Shown here in pieces: positions 1-8,043 of a stretch of DNA of 61,144 nucleotides. The notes under the pieces are model-generated. The model had not been told where the DNA came from, did no database searches, and saw only the letters and a program-made list of their open reading frames with translations. A program made the position numbers and the translations under genes. Within the stretch, counting starts at the first letter, position 1, and every line of letters starts with the position of its first letter. This DNA is from an uncultured Acetatifactor sp. (GTDB lineage: Bacteria > Bacillota > Clostridia > Lachnospirales > Lachnospiraceae): positions 1-61,144 of the forward strand of contig NZ_CAJUCP010000028.1 of assembly GCF_910585425.1 (NCBI RefSeq), read 5' to 3'.

Positions 1-72
1 TTTTCCAGAAAATCTTTTTTATTTTCCTCTTGACATTTCACCAAATTGCTTTCCAGGCGCGGCTTCTCCAGC

Positions 73-330
73 ACCTTCGCCCGTCCCGTGCCTTATGCCC
101 GCCAATCTGCCCTTTCCCTGGCATTGCCGTAGCTCCCTCCTCCGGGTGCAACTTCCCCGGTGCCTTCGCCCGTCCCACGCCTTATGCCCGCCAATCTGCC
201 CTTTCCCTGGCATTGCCGTAGCTCCCTTCTCCGGGTGCACTTCCCCGGCGCCGGTGCCTTCACCCACCCTACGCCTTATGCCCGCCTATCTGCCCGTTCC
301 TTGACACTGCCGTAGCTCCCGCCTCCAGGT
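73..330. repeat. Three-copy ~90 bp tandem repeat at the 3' end of the polymerase gene
   Basis: Three imperfect direct copies begin near 73, 161 and 258. Each contains the shared core GCCTTATGCCCGCC, followed by a CTGCCC block and GCCGTAGCTCCC. The copy nearest the gene carries the last codons and the stop of the minus-strand Y-family polymerase (peptide GQIGGHKA then TAG). In the other two copies the stop position reads TGG and the frame is shifted, so they look like duplicated gene tail that is no longer translated with the polymerase. Apart from these repeats I see no gene in bases 1-268. Confidence 0.8.
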
Positions 331-1801
331 TCATCCCCTTCAGGATCGCGTTCTTCCCGAATTTCTTCTTTATCTCCAGTATGGCCTCCTGCATCTTCCT
401 CTCCCGCTTCAGGGCGGCCTCCTCCTCTTCCCTCTGCTTTGACAGCGCCTGGTAATCCGTGAAGATGTCCAACTGTTCGTAGGTATCCTCCGACACGGCC
501 TCACCTTCCCTCACCACATGCCCGGCAGCCACGGTGACCCGCCTTATCAGCAGGTTTTTGTCTACAATCCTGTCGTAAACCTCCATCACCGCATCCATGA
601 TCAGCCTTGTGGAGGAAGTGAAACGCCCTATGTTGGCCGTGCCGTGGGCATGCTTGGGAACCTTCCTGCCATACCGGTCTGTGGTGACAGGGCCCTTGTA
701 GGTTTTGCGTATCTCCGGATTCGTCAGGCTCTCCACGTCATAGCCGATGGTCAGCACCATCTGGTCCGTCACCAGCCCCTTGTCCACCAGGTCAAGGGCC
801 AGGAGATCCGTCATCTCCCGCACGATCAGCCTCGCTTTCTCAAAACCATAAGGGCAGTGCAGCACCTGTCCCGCCCCCATGCTGCTGGCCTGGGGCCTGT
901 ACGACTTTACATCCGCAATGGTGCAGGGCTCATACCCCCAGGCATGGTCGATCAGCAGCTCCGCGTTGACCCCGAAGAGCCGATAGAGCAGCTCTTCATT
1001 GTGATAGTCCGAAGGCCCTCCCAGGGAGCATCTGGCGATGTCCCCCATGGTATACAGGCCGTTCTCCTCCAGCTTCTTCGCGTATCCCCTGCCCACCCGC
1101 CAGAAATCCGTCAGGGGGCGGTGCCCCCAAAGGAGGCTCCGATACGCCGTCTCGTCCAGCAGCGCGATCCGCACGCCGTCCTGATTCGGCTCCACATGCT
1201 TGGCCACGATGTCCATGGCCACCTTGCACAGGTAAAGGTTGGTGCCTATCCCTGCGGTGGCCACGATGCCTGTGTCCTGGAGCACCTCCTTTATCATTCT
1301 CTCCGCAAACTCCCTGACCGTCAGGCGACTGGCCTCCAGATACTGGGTCACGTCCAGAAAGACCTCATCGATGGAATACACATGGATGTCCTCCGGCGCC
1401 ACATGCCTCAGGTAAATATCGTATATTTTCGTACTGTATTCCAGATACAGCGACATCCGCGGCGGCGCTGTGATGTAATCCACGGAAAGCTCCGGCGAAG
1501 CGGACAGCTGTGCTGCGCTGTAGGAGCTGCCAACAAGCTTTCGCCCCGGCGCCAGGCACTGCCGATGGGCATTCGCCTCCCTGACCTTCTGAATCACCTC
1601 GAAGAGCCTGGGCCTGCCCGGGATGCCGTAGGCTTTCAGAGAGGGCGACACCGCCAGGCAAATCGTCTTCTCCGTGCGGCTGCTGTCCGCCACCACCAGA
1701 TTCGTGTCCATGGAATCCAGCCCCCGCTCCACGCATTCCACCGAGGCATAGAAGGATTTCAAATCGATTGCCACATAAATACGCTTCTTCTCCCCTGGCA
1801 T
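269..1801 (-). CDS. Y-family DNA polymerase (UmuC/DinB-like translesion polymerase)
   Basis: Predicted error-prone polymerase for replication past DNA lesions. It is 510 aa, typical of the longer Firmicute UmuC/ImpB/MucB group. The N-terminal palm shows IDLKSFYASVE with the metal-binding Asp13. The second catalytic motif SIDEVFLDV supplies Asp145 and Glu146. A QLDIF pentapeptide in the C-terminal region fits a beta-clamp binding motif. The start is ATG with AAGGGGG nine bases upstream. The promoter carries a LexA-type box, so SOS induction is likely. The last residues lie inside a tandem repeat, so the exact C-terminus may vary between strains. Confidence 0.9.
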   Translation of the reverse strand: MPGEKKRIYVAIDLKSFYASVECVERGLDSMDTNLVVADSSRTEKTICLAVSPSLKAYGIPGRPRLFEVIQKVREANAHRQCLAPGRKLVGSSYSAAQLSASPELSVDYITAPPRMSLYLEYSTKIYDIYLRHVAPEDIHVYSIDEVFLDVTQYLEASRLTVREFAERMIKEVLQDTGIVATAGIGTNLYLCKVAMDIVAKHVEPNQDGVRIALLDETAYRSLLWGHRPLTDFWRVGRGYAKKLEENGLYTMGDIARCSLGGPSDYHNEELLYRLFGVNAELLIDHAWGYEPCTIADVKSYRPQASSMGAGQVLHCPYGFEKARLIVREMTDLLALDLVDKGLVTDQMVLTIGYDVESLTNPEIRKTYKGPVTTDRYGRKVPKHAHGTANIGRFTSSTRLIMDAVMEVYDRIVDKNLLIRRVTVAAGHVVREGEAVSEDTYEQLDIFTDYQALSKQREEEEAALKRERKMQEAILEIKKKFGKNAILKGMNLEAGATAVSRNGQIGGHKA

Positions 1802-1859
1802 CCCCAGCTACCCCCTTTCCAGACCCGTCCGGCCGTACAGGATTCTCTCCTCTTACATC

Positions 1860-1888
1860 ATTCTATCAGAACATCTGTTCTTTTTCAA
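1860..1888 (-). promoter_or_regulatory. SOS-type promoter with LexA box for the Y-family polymerase
   Basis: On the minus strand TTGAAA (1883-1888) and TAGAAT (1860-1865) are separated by 17 bases. The spacer contains the palindrome GAACAGATGTTC (1869-1880), matching the Gram-positive LexA core GAAC-N4-GTTC. A repressor here would block RNA polymerase directly. Confidence 0.75.
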
Positions 1889-1928
1889 TGCCTTTGTAAA
1901 AAATATTATGGTTTCCTTCTTTCCGGTT

Positions 1929-1968
1929 AAAAGCGTAGCCGCTCTCCATACGCAATGAGAGCGGCTAT
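1929..1968 (-). terminator. Intrinsic terminator after the por operon
   Basis: A perfect 11-bp stem (TAGCCGCTCTC with GAGAGCGGCTA, 1936-1967) with a 10-base loop lies just downstream of porB. A short CTTTT tract follows on the minus strand. It separates the por operon from the SOS promoter of the polymerase. Confidence 0.7.
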
Positions 1969-1988
1969 CACTTAGGTAAATCTAATCA

Positions 1989-2933
1989 TCAGGAATACAG
2001 GCTGCACCGCGCCCGCAGCTCCTCCCAGCGCCTGTCCACCTCTCTCTGGAATTCCCCAATCAGCTCCTCATTTTCAGGGCTGAACAGATGGCGGAACCGC
2101 CTCTGGGAGCGCAGGAACTCCTCTATGGGAAGCTTGTTCTTCGGCTCATAGCTCAGGATCCATTTTCCCTCCACCACCTCATACAGGGGCCAGTAGCAGG
2201 TGTCCACCGCCGTCCGGCAGATGTCCATGAGCTCCGATGGCTCATACCCCCAGCCCCTGGGGCACGGGGCGAAGATGTTCAGGAACGCCGCCCCCTGTGT
2301 GTAGATGGCCTTTTCCGCCTTGGTGTGCAGGTCCTTGAAATTGTTGGTGAAAGTCGTCTGGGCCGCATAGGGGATGTGGTGCTCCGCCATGATGGCAGTC
2401 AGGTCCTTCCTGGTCTGCACCTTGCCGTCGGAAGCCCTCCCCACAGGCGTGGTGGTGGTATCCGCGAACCGGGGAGTGGCGGATGAGCGCTGGGTCCCTG
2501 TGTTCATATAGGCGCCGTTGTCATAGCATACATACACCATGTCATGGCCCCGCTCCATAGCCCCCGACAGGGACTGGAAGCCGATGTCATAGGTCCCGCC
2601 GTCCCCGCCGAAGGTGATGAATTTATAGTCCTCCTTCACTTTGCCCCTCTTCTTCAGCACCCTGTAGGCAGTCTCCACGCCGGAAAGGGTAGCGCCCGCA
2701 TTCTCAAAGGCATTGTGGATATAGCTGTCCTCATATGCCGTATAAGGGTACATGAAGGAAGACACCTCCAGGCAGCCCGTGGCATTGCCCACCACCGCCC
2801 TGTCCCCTTCATGGAGCGCCCGCAGCACCCCGCGTACCGCGATGGCCCCGCCGCAGCCCGCGCACATCCTGTGCCCCGGCGCCAGGCGCTCCGGTCTATT
2901 CATCATTTCTTTAAAATTATATACTGCTTCCAT
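1989..2933 (-). CDS. porB: 2-oxoacid:ferredoxin oxidoreductase, beta subunit
   Basis: TPP-binding catalytic subunit of a PFOR/VOR-type enzyme that converts a 2-oxoacid plus CoA to acyl-CoA, CO2 and reduced ferredoxin. CAGCGG near the N-terminus and the TPP motif GGDGGTYDIGF followed by YDNGAYMNTGTQRS identify it. I chose ATG at 2933 (MEAVYNFKEMM) because AAGGAG stands six bases upstream; a longer frame reaches 2972 but lacks a better site. It is 314 aa, normal for the family, and last in the porC-porD-porA-porB order. Sequence alone does not settle pyruvate versus branched-chain substrate. Confidence 0.9.
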   Translation of the reverse strand: MEAVYNFKEMMNRPERLAPGHRMCAGCGGAIAVRGVLRALHEGDRAVVGNATGCLEVSSFMYPYTAYEDSYIHNAFENAGATLSGVETAYRVLKKRGKVKEDYKFITFGGDGGTYDIGFQSLSGAMERGHDMVYVCYDNGAYMNTGTQRSSATPRFADTTTTPVGRASDGKVQTRKDLTAIMAEHHIPYAAQTTFTNNFKDLHTKAEKAIYTQGAAFLNIFAPCPRGWGYEPSELMDICRTAVDTCYWPLYEVVEGKWILSYEPKNKLPIEEFLRSQRRFRHLFSPENEELIGEFQREVDRRWEELRARCSLYS

Positions 2934-3001
2934 GCTCTGCTCCTTATAAAAAATCTCTCTTGTCCCAAACACCCGATGACCCGGTGCAGGTCTTCGCGCT
3001 T

Positions 3002-4189
3002 TTACCGGCTGCGGAGCCCTATGTAATCATACATATCCGTTATCCTGTGCTCTGTCCCGATCCGCTCCAGCCTCTCGTAAACCTGGCAGAAGTCTTCCAC
3101 CGTGATGTCCCTGCCGCCCAGTCCGTAGAGATAGTTTACGGCCTCCGCAGTCCCTTTCGCCTGGTACAGCGCGGCCCTTACCTCTGCCCCCAGGGGGCCT
3201 CCCGTGGCGGAGAACATCTCCGACCGGTCCAGGATCGCCACCGCTTTCACGTCCGCCAGGGCCGCGGCGATCTCCTCCTCCGGGAAAGGCCGGAACACCC
3301 TGATCTTCACCAGGCCCACTTTCTTTCCTGTGGTGCTGCGGATCTGCTCGATGGCCGCCTTGCATGTGCCCGCCGCGGAGCCGATGAGCACCACCGCATA
3401 CTCCGCGTCCTCCATCCGGTAGGCCTCGAAGAAGCCGTATTCCCGGCCTGTCATTTCCCGGAAGCGCTCCGCCACCTCCAGGATTACCCTGCGGGCATCG
3501 ATCATGGCCTGGCGCTGCCCCCGCTTCGTCTCCATGTAATAGCTGGAGACGGCGTAAGGCCCTACCGCCAGCGTCTCCTCCGGGTTCAGGAGATAGTGCT
3601 CCGGGTTCCGCTCCCCCACGAATGCCCGGACCTTCTCATCCTCCTCCAGCAAAATATTCTCCACGCCGTGGCTCGTGATGAAGCCGTCCTGGCAGATCAT
3701 CACCGGAAGCATGACGTCCTTATGCTCGGCAATCGGATAGGCCTGCAGGAAATTGTCGTAAGCCTCCTGGTTGGACTCCGCGTAGATCTGAATCCAGCCG
3801 CTGTCCCTTGCGCCCATGCTGTCGGAATGGTCCGCGTTGATATTGATGGGGCCGGACAGGGCGCGGTTCACCAGGGCCAGCACAAGGGGCAGCCGGTTGG
3901 AAGCCGCCACATACAGCTCCTCCCACATCAGGGCCAGTCCGCAGGAGGAGGTGGCCGTAAGCGCCCTGGCCCCCGCCGCGCAGGCTCCCACGGCGGCGCT
4001 CATAGAGCTGTGCTCGCTCTCCACCGGGATGAACTCCGTGTCAATCTCCCCGTTGGCGATGTAGTTCGCCACATACTGGGGTATCTCCGTGGAGGGCGTG
4101 ATGGGAAATGCGGGCATCACGTCAGGATTGATCTGTCTGATGGCATAGGCCACCGCCTCGTTGCCGGACAAACGTTCTCTCACAGCCAT
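3002..4189 (-). CDS. porA: 2-oxoacid:ferredoxin oxidoreductase, alpha subunit
   Basis: Alpha subunit (395 aa) carrying the pyrimidine-binding domain of TPP and the transketolase C-like domain. The N-terminus MAVRERLSGNEAVAYAIRQI, with PAFPITPSTEIPQYVANY shortly after, is characteristic of PorA/VorB. GGAGG sits in the end of porD, eight bases before this ATG, and the porD stop abuts the start, so translation is probably coupled. It forms the catalytic heterodimer with the beta subunit in the cytoplasm. Confidence 0.92.
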   Translation of the reverse strand: MAVRERLSGNEAVAYAIRQINPDVMPAFPITPSTEIPQYVANYIANGEIDTEFIPVESEHSSMSAAVGACAAGARALTATSSCGLALMWEELYVAASNRLPLVLALVNRALSGPININADHSDSMGARDSGWIQIYAESNQEAYDNFLQAYPIAEHKDVMLPVMICQDGFITSHGVENILLEEDEKVRAFVGERNPEHYLLNPEETLAVGPYAVSSYYMETKRGQRQAMIDARRVILEVAERFREMTGREYGFFEAYRMEDAEYAVVLIGSAAGTCKAAIEQIRSTTGKKVGLVKIRVFRPFPEEEIAAALADVKAVAILDRSEMFSATGGPLGAEVRAALYQAKGTAEAVNYLYGLGGRDITVEDFCQVYERLERIGTEHRITDMYDYIGLRSR

Positions 4190-4486
4190 TTACTTTCCCT
4201 CCTTCATGGTAATCGCGCCAAAAGGGCATACTTTCGCGCAGATGCCGCAGCCCTTACAATGGTCATAGTCAAACTCCCCGCGCATCCTCTCCTTCACCGG
4301 AATGGAGGAATCCGGGCATACCGGCGTGCACAGAAGGCACTGCTTACATTTCTCTCTGTCCCACACCGGTGTGGACGTGCGCCATTCCCCTGTGTGGAAT
4401 TCCCTGGAGGTGGCCGCCTGGAAGATCTTGTTCCCCTCCGTTATGTCCTGCCAGGGGGTGTTCTCATTTATCCTGTCGCTTATCAT
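4190..4486 (-). CDS. porD: 2-oxoacid:ferredoxin oxidoreductase, delta (ferredoxin-like) subunit
   Basis: Small electron-transfer subunit with two 4Fe-4S motifs, CKQCLLCTPVCP and CKGCGICAKVCP. It passes electrons from the TPP centre to ferredoxin. The start at 4486 (MISDRINENTPWQDI) is preferred because AGGAG lies about six bases upstream; the frame stays open another 28 codons without family-like sequence. At 98 aa it matches archaeal-type PorD. It sits 58 bases after porC and directly abuts porA. Confidence 0.92.
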   Translation of the reverse strand: MISDRINENTPWQDITEGNKIFQAATSREFHTGEWRTSTPVWDREKCKQCLLCTPVCPDSSIPVKERMRGEFDYDHCKGCGICAKVCPFGAITMKEGK

Positions 4487-4544
4487 GGAATTCTCCTGCC
4501 TTTCTTTCTCATATGTCCAGTCGTATGTACAGAGGCCCCTGTCC

Positions 4545-5126
4545 TCAGCAGCTTTTGGCGATTTCCGCAAAGGTCATCTCCAGAGCCTTCATATTGCCGT
4601 CTATGACTTCCGGTTTCTTGGCGAACTTATGATGGAAAGAGGCTTCCATCTCCTTCATGAACCGCTCCGGCTCCATGGCTCCGGACACCGCCACCACCGC
4701 CGCCAGCATGGGGGAATTGGGATAATTCTTCCCCAGCGTCTTCATAGAGATGTCTTTGGCGTTCAGGGTATAGACTGCTCCCTTGTAGTCGTGCAGGAGG
4801 GGAAGCACCTCTTCCTTCTCTTTTTCCGTGTTGATGATGACGGCTCCGTCCTCTTTCAGCCCATGGGTCACATCCGTGTTCTCCAGCAGACCGTCATCCA
4901 CTACAACCACGTAGTCGGGAGAGTAGATATTGGAATGGACCGTAACGGGCTCCTCGCTGATCCGATTGTAAGCCGTAATGGGCGCTCCCATGCGCTCCGG
5001 GCCGTACTCAGGGAAGCCCTGGACGAACTTTCCCGCCTTGAACGCCACATCCGCCAGCAGGAGCGCCGCGGTCTTTGCCCCCTGGCCCCCTCTTCCATGC
5101 CATCTGATTTCCAACGATTTTTTCAT
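4545..5126 (-). CDS. porC: 2-oxoacid:ferredoxin oxidoreductase, gamma subunit
   Basis: Gamma subunit of the four-subunit enzyme, 193 aa, with the family hallmark WHGRGGQGAKTAA near the start and GFPEYGPERMGAPI after it. Start ATG 5126 (MKKSLEIRWHG) has GGAGG seven bases upstream; the ATG two codons earlier is too close to the Shine-Dalgarno, and the longer open frame (to 5240) lacks family sequence. It is the first gene of the operon, behind a ~400-base structured leader. Confidence 0.9.
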   Translation of the reverse strand: MKKSLEIRWHGRGGQGAKTAALLLADVAFKAGKFVQGFPEYGPERMGAPITAYNRISEEPVTVHSNIYSPDYVVVVDDGLLENTDVTHGLKEDGAVIINTEKEKEEVLPLLHDYKGAVYTLNAKDISMKTLGKNYPNSPMLAAVVAVSGAMEPERFMKEMEASFHHKFAKKPEVIDGNMKALEMTFAEIAKSC

Positions 5127-5280
5127 GTTCATGCCTCCTCGCTTTCCGAATCGAAAGGGAAACTTCCCTCTGCCCCGCCCGCTGCACAGCCACGCCGGGC
5201 GTGCTCCCATATGCGCGGCCCCTGAGCCCTTCAGCGGCACATTTCAAGCGCCAAAACGCTTTGTCCAAGGGCCTGCACAT

Positions 5281-5313
5281 AAAAAACGGCCTCCACCGCA
5301 AACGGTAGAAGCC
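5281..5313 (-). terminator. Leader terminator upstream of porC
   Basis: On the minus strand GGCTTCTACCG, loop TTTG, CGGTGGAGGCC forms an 11-bp stem (two wobbles) followed by GTTTTTT. It lies inside the leader, ~155 bases before porC, so it can act only as a regulated attenuator for this operon. Confidence 0.8.
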
Positions 5314-5526
5314 AGCCTTTTCTTCTTGTCCCATCTACGACATACCAACATATGCGTCCTCTTTTACGGAAGGAACCCGTCAGCATCTACTCGCACTTCT
5401 GCTTTGGTGCTGCAACTCAGGAGGGATTTTCCATACCTTCTACTCGTACCGCTTCTCAGCTTACGCGGCTCTCTGTGACTTTTCGAAAATACGTACTCGC
5501 TCCGTCATCGTCTTTTAAAATTGATG
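5314..5526 (-). promoter_or_regulatory. T-box-like riboswitch leader of the por operon
   Basis: The transcript from the promoter at 5533-5561 carries CAGAGAGCCGC followed by a GCTGAGA loop. This matches the AG-bulge/apical-loop segment of stem I in the canonical leuS T-box of this same window, which also has CAGAGAGCCGC. A stem III-like GACGGGTTCCTTCCG follows, then a weak T-box element TTGGTATGTCG and the intrinsic terminator. Aligning the specifier region with leuS puts ATC (Ile) at 5425-5427. The canonical GGTGGNACC is degenerate (only TGGTA kept), so another structured riboswitch class remains possible. Confidence 0.6.
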
Positions 5527-5532
5527 TAATTC

Positions 5533-5561
5533 ATTTTAATCACAATCCTTCGCCTTGTCAA
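5533..5561 (-). promoter_or_regulatory. Promoter of the por operon
   Basis: TTGACA (5556-5561), 17-base spacer, TAAAAT (5533-5538) on the minus strand. This is a near-consensus SigA promoter and gives a leader of about 400 bases before porC. Confidence 0.8.
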
Positions 5562-5669
5562 CATTTTTCGCATATTTTTTCAGGCTTCCGAAAATATTTC
5601 CCAAGGTCTGGATATAAGGATTCCTTTCTGCTAAAATAAGGGAAACGCAAAAAAGGAGAGACACCAAAG

Positions 5670-6920
5670 ATGAAAAAGATGAGACTGAACCTTATTGTCA
5701 TTATCGCCCTGCTCCTATGCTCCTGCGCCCAGTCGCCAGGGACGACAGGTCCGGGGCGCTCCCCTTCCGGCTATGAAGCGCCGTCTCCGGCTGTGTCCGC
5801 TTCCCCGGAGCCCTCAACTGAAAGCCCCCGGGAATCGGCGGAAGCCCTACCGCCGCAAGCTGCAGGCTCCCAGTCCGGGGACGGGTCAGCCATATCCTCC
5901 CAGTCCAAGCCGGATACGGTCTCTGTATCCGACCAGGCGGAAAATCTGCCGGAACCGGCCCCGCAGATTCCCGCACCCCCTTTCAGCCTTGCGGACATCG
6001 CGCCGTATTCCGGGGAGCCCTGTGCGGTGGTGAACGGCAATGTCCCCTATTTTTCCAAGGAGGAGCTTACGACTCAGTCCTTCGAATCCTACAGCGGGCT
6101 GGACGACCTCGGCAGATGCGGCGCCGCCTACGCCTGCGTCGGACTGGACCTGATGCCCACGGAGGAGCGCGGCTCTATCGGAAATGTCCGGCCCACAGGC
6201 TGGCATACCGTAAAATATAACGATATTGTAGACGGAAATTATCTATATAACAGATGTCATCTGATTGGGTATCTTCTGTCCGGCGAGAATGCCAATGAGC
6301 GGAACCTGATTACCGGAACCCGGTATCTGAACGTCCAGGGAATGCTGCCCTATGAAAACAGGATAGCGGACTATGTGCAAGAGAGCGGGAACCATGTCCT
6401 CTACCGGGTCACGCCCGTTTTCGAAGGAGAGAATCTGCTGGCCTCCGGCGTGCTGATGGAGGCCCTGTCCGTGGAAGACGGCGGCCAGGCCGTCTCGTTC
6501 TGCGTCTACGCCTACAATGTGCAGCCCGGCATCGCAATCGACTACGCCACCGGGGAGAGCGCCATTGACCCGGCCCAGGCACCGGCCTCTGCTCCGTCTG
6601 CGACACAGGCTCCGCCAGAATCCACAGAACCTTCCCAGGCGCCTGTCTCCGAATCCGCCGCAGACACATCTCCGGAGCAGTCCCCCGCAGGAGCCTTGCC
6701 CCAGGAATCTGCCCAGGAGCCGTCCATCGAACCGGGCGTCTCCCAGGAAGAGCAGCCCCAGGGAACCGCCTATATCCTGAACACGAATACCCACAAGTTC
6801 CACTATCCCACCTGCCGCAGCGTAAAGCAGATGAAGGAAGAGAATAAGCAGAATTATACCGGCAGCCGTGACGATGTCATTTCCATGGGATATGATCCCT
6901 GCAAGAACTGCAATCCCTAA
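5670..6920 (+). CDS. Secreted DNA/RNA non-specific endonuclease lipoprotein with C-terminal zinc-ribbon-like domain
   Basis: Predicted extracellular nuclease (416 aa). A lipoprotein signal peptide ends at LLLCSC (Cys19), then a Pro/Ser/Glu-rich linker to about residue 105. The nuclease core shows the Streptococcus EndA-like block NRCHLIGY (catalytic His) and NERNLITGTRYLN (metal-site Asn). A second low-complexity linker follows, and the last ~45 residues hold HYPTCRSV...YDPCKNC, resembling the Ada-type metal-binding domain often found at the end of such nucleases. AAGGAG lies upstream of the ATG. The gene converges on the ArsR-type regulator with only 8 bases between stops. DNA scavenging is an inference. 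Confidence 0.85.
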   Translation: MKKMRLNLIVIIALLLCSCAQSPGTTGPGRSPSGYEAPSPAVSASPEPSTESPRESAEALPPQAAGSQSGDGSAISSQSKPDTVSVSDQAENLPEPAPQIPAPPFSLADIAPYSGEPCAVVNGNVPYFSKEELTTQSFESYSGLDDLGRCGAAYACVGLDLMPTEERGSIGNVRPTGWHTVKYNDIVDGNYLYNRCHLIGYLLSGENANERNLITGTRYLNVQGMLPYENRIADYVQESGNHVLYRVTPVFEGENLLASGVLMEALSVEDGGQAVSFCVYAYNVQPGIAIDYATGESAIDPAQAPASAPSATQAPPESTEPSQAPVSESAADTSPEQSPAGALPQESAQEPSIEPGVSQEEQPQGTAYILNTNTHKFHYPTCRSVKQMKEENKQNYTGSRDDVISMGYDPCKNCNP

Positions 6921-6928
6921 TCCTGCCC

Positions 6929-7870
6929 TCACGCCTGTCCCCCGGCGCTCTCCATGGGGCTGTATCGCATCCGCACCTTGATGCCCTGCCCGTAGTTCCC
7001 GAATCCGTTCCCGAACAGGGTCAGCCCGCCCACATGGACGGCATCCTCCCGCACCTCCATCCGGAAGCGGATGGTGCTCTTGTAGTCAAGGCTGAACCTG
7101 TCCAGGGTCACGTCCGATATCTTCAGGCCGTCCACAAAGGTGCCCCGATGGTTGATTACCAGCATCTTCAGCAGCCCGTACTGGTTCCAGTTGGGGAACC
7201 ACCAGTCCGGCGTGAATATCCCCCTCACGTCCCCGAAATCCCCCGGGGAGATCCACACCCCGATGGGCACGTCGTTGAGCACGAAGGAGATGTCCGAGGG
7301 CCAGTCGTTGTTCACCCCCGGGGCCTCGCTGGAGAGCTCCATGGAGAAAGTGATCTCGTCTATCTTCTGGGCAGTGGGGAGCACGTTTGGAATCAGATAT
7401 TCCACATAGCCCTTGGAGAACCACAGGATTCCCGCGTTGATTCTGTCGGGGTGGGCGAAGTACCTGGGATCGTCCACCTCGCCGATCAGCATCTTCCTGG
7501 TGGAGATGCCGCAGGTGGGATACACGTCATAGTTGCTGTACTGCCCCACGGGCACCTCCGCCTCGTAGAAGCCCGTGCTGCTGTCCTCCTCCGTGGGGAT
7601 GATGTCCACCACCAGCCGCTCCTGCTTCACCCGGCACACCTTCTGGTTCCCATGGCCCATGAAATCCGCCCGGACCTGGATCAGCCCCACGTCCTCCATC
7701 TTCTTGATGTGGCTGGTCAGTGCCCCGTTGGTGATGTTCAGGCTGCTGGCAATCTCGTTCATGTTCATTTCCCTGTTCTTCAGCAGGAGCTGAATGATGT
7801 TCACCCGCACTTCGGATCCCAATACCTTGAACAGCTCTACCCCATCCTCCAGATTTTTGATGTACAGCAT
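6929..7870 (-). CDS. ArsR-family winged-helix regulator with C-terminal sensor-like domain
   Basis: 313 aa. Residues ~8-75 are an ArsR-like winged helix (KVLGSEVRVNIIQLL, then MNEIASSLNITNGALTSHIKKMEDVGL). No metal-site ELCVC motif is present, so metal sensing is unlikely. The remaining ~220 residues have beta-rich, carbohydrate-binding-like character, as in sugar-responsive ArsR-type regulators beside glycosidase genes. Its promoter holds a 16-bp palindrome that recurs at the head of the neighbouring ten-gene operon. I infer that it autoregulates and controls that operon. Confidence 0.75.
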   Translation of the reverse strand: MLYIKNLEDGVELFKVLGSEVRVNIIQLLLKNREMNMNEIASSLNITNGALTSHIKKMEDVGLIQVRADFMGHGNQKVCRVKQERLVVDIIPTEEDSSTGFYEAEVPVGQYSNYDVYPTCGISTRKMLIGEVDDPRYFAHPDRINAGILWFSKGYVEYLIPNVLPTAQKIDEITFSMELSSEAPGVNNDWPSDISFVLNDVPIGVWISPGDFGDVRGIFTPDWWFPNWNQYGLLKMLVINHRGTFVDGLKISDVTLDRFSLDYKSTIRFRMEVREDAVHVGGLTLFGNGFGNYGQGIKVRMRYSPMESAGGQA

Positions 7871-7907
7871 AAGCGATCTCCCACTCCCCGATGATCTCGT
7901 CCTGTTA

Positions 7908-7954
7908 TTTAGACTTTCCTAAAATATTATATCTCTTTCTGTGCCTTCGCGCAA
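7908..7954 (-). promoter_or_regulatory. Promoter and operator of the ArsR-type regulator
   Basis: TTGCGC (7949-7954), 17 bases, TATAAT (7926-7931) on the minus strand. Immediately downstream, covering the probable start site, is the palindrome TTTAG-ACTTTC-CTAAA (7908-7923). The position suits repression, and the same motif occurs at 23943-23958. Confidence 0.65.
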
Positions 7955-8043
7955 CTGCTTTTCATCCGGGAATCCTTTTTTGTGCATAATCCTGCAAAAC
8001 ACTGGCATTTGTCAGTCATCTTTACCATAGGGGGAAGCCCCTG

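Noticed and set aside
73..330. Possible CRISPR-like repeats
   Set aside because: The units are long, directly adjacent and derived from coding sequence; no spacers and no cas genes.
5127..5240. N-terminal extension of porC to the upstream ATG
   Set aside because: The added residues are Gly/Arg-rich and unlike PorC, while a good Shine-Dalgarno marks the internal start.
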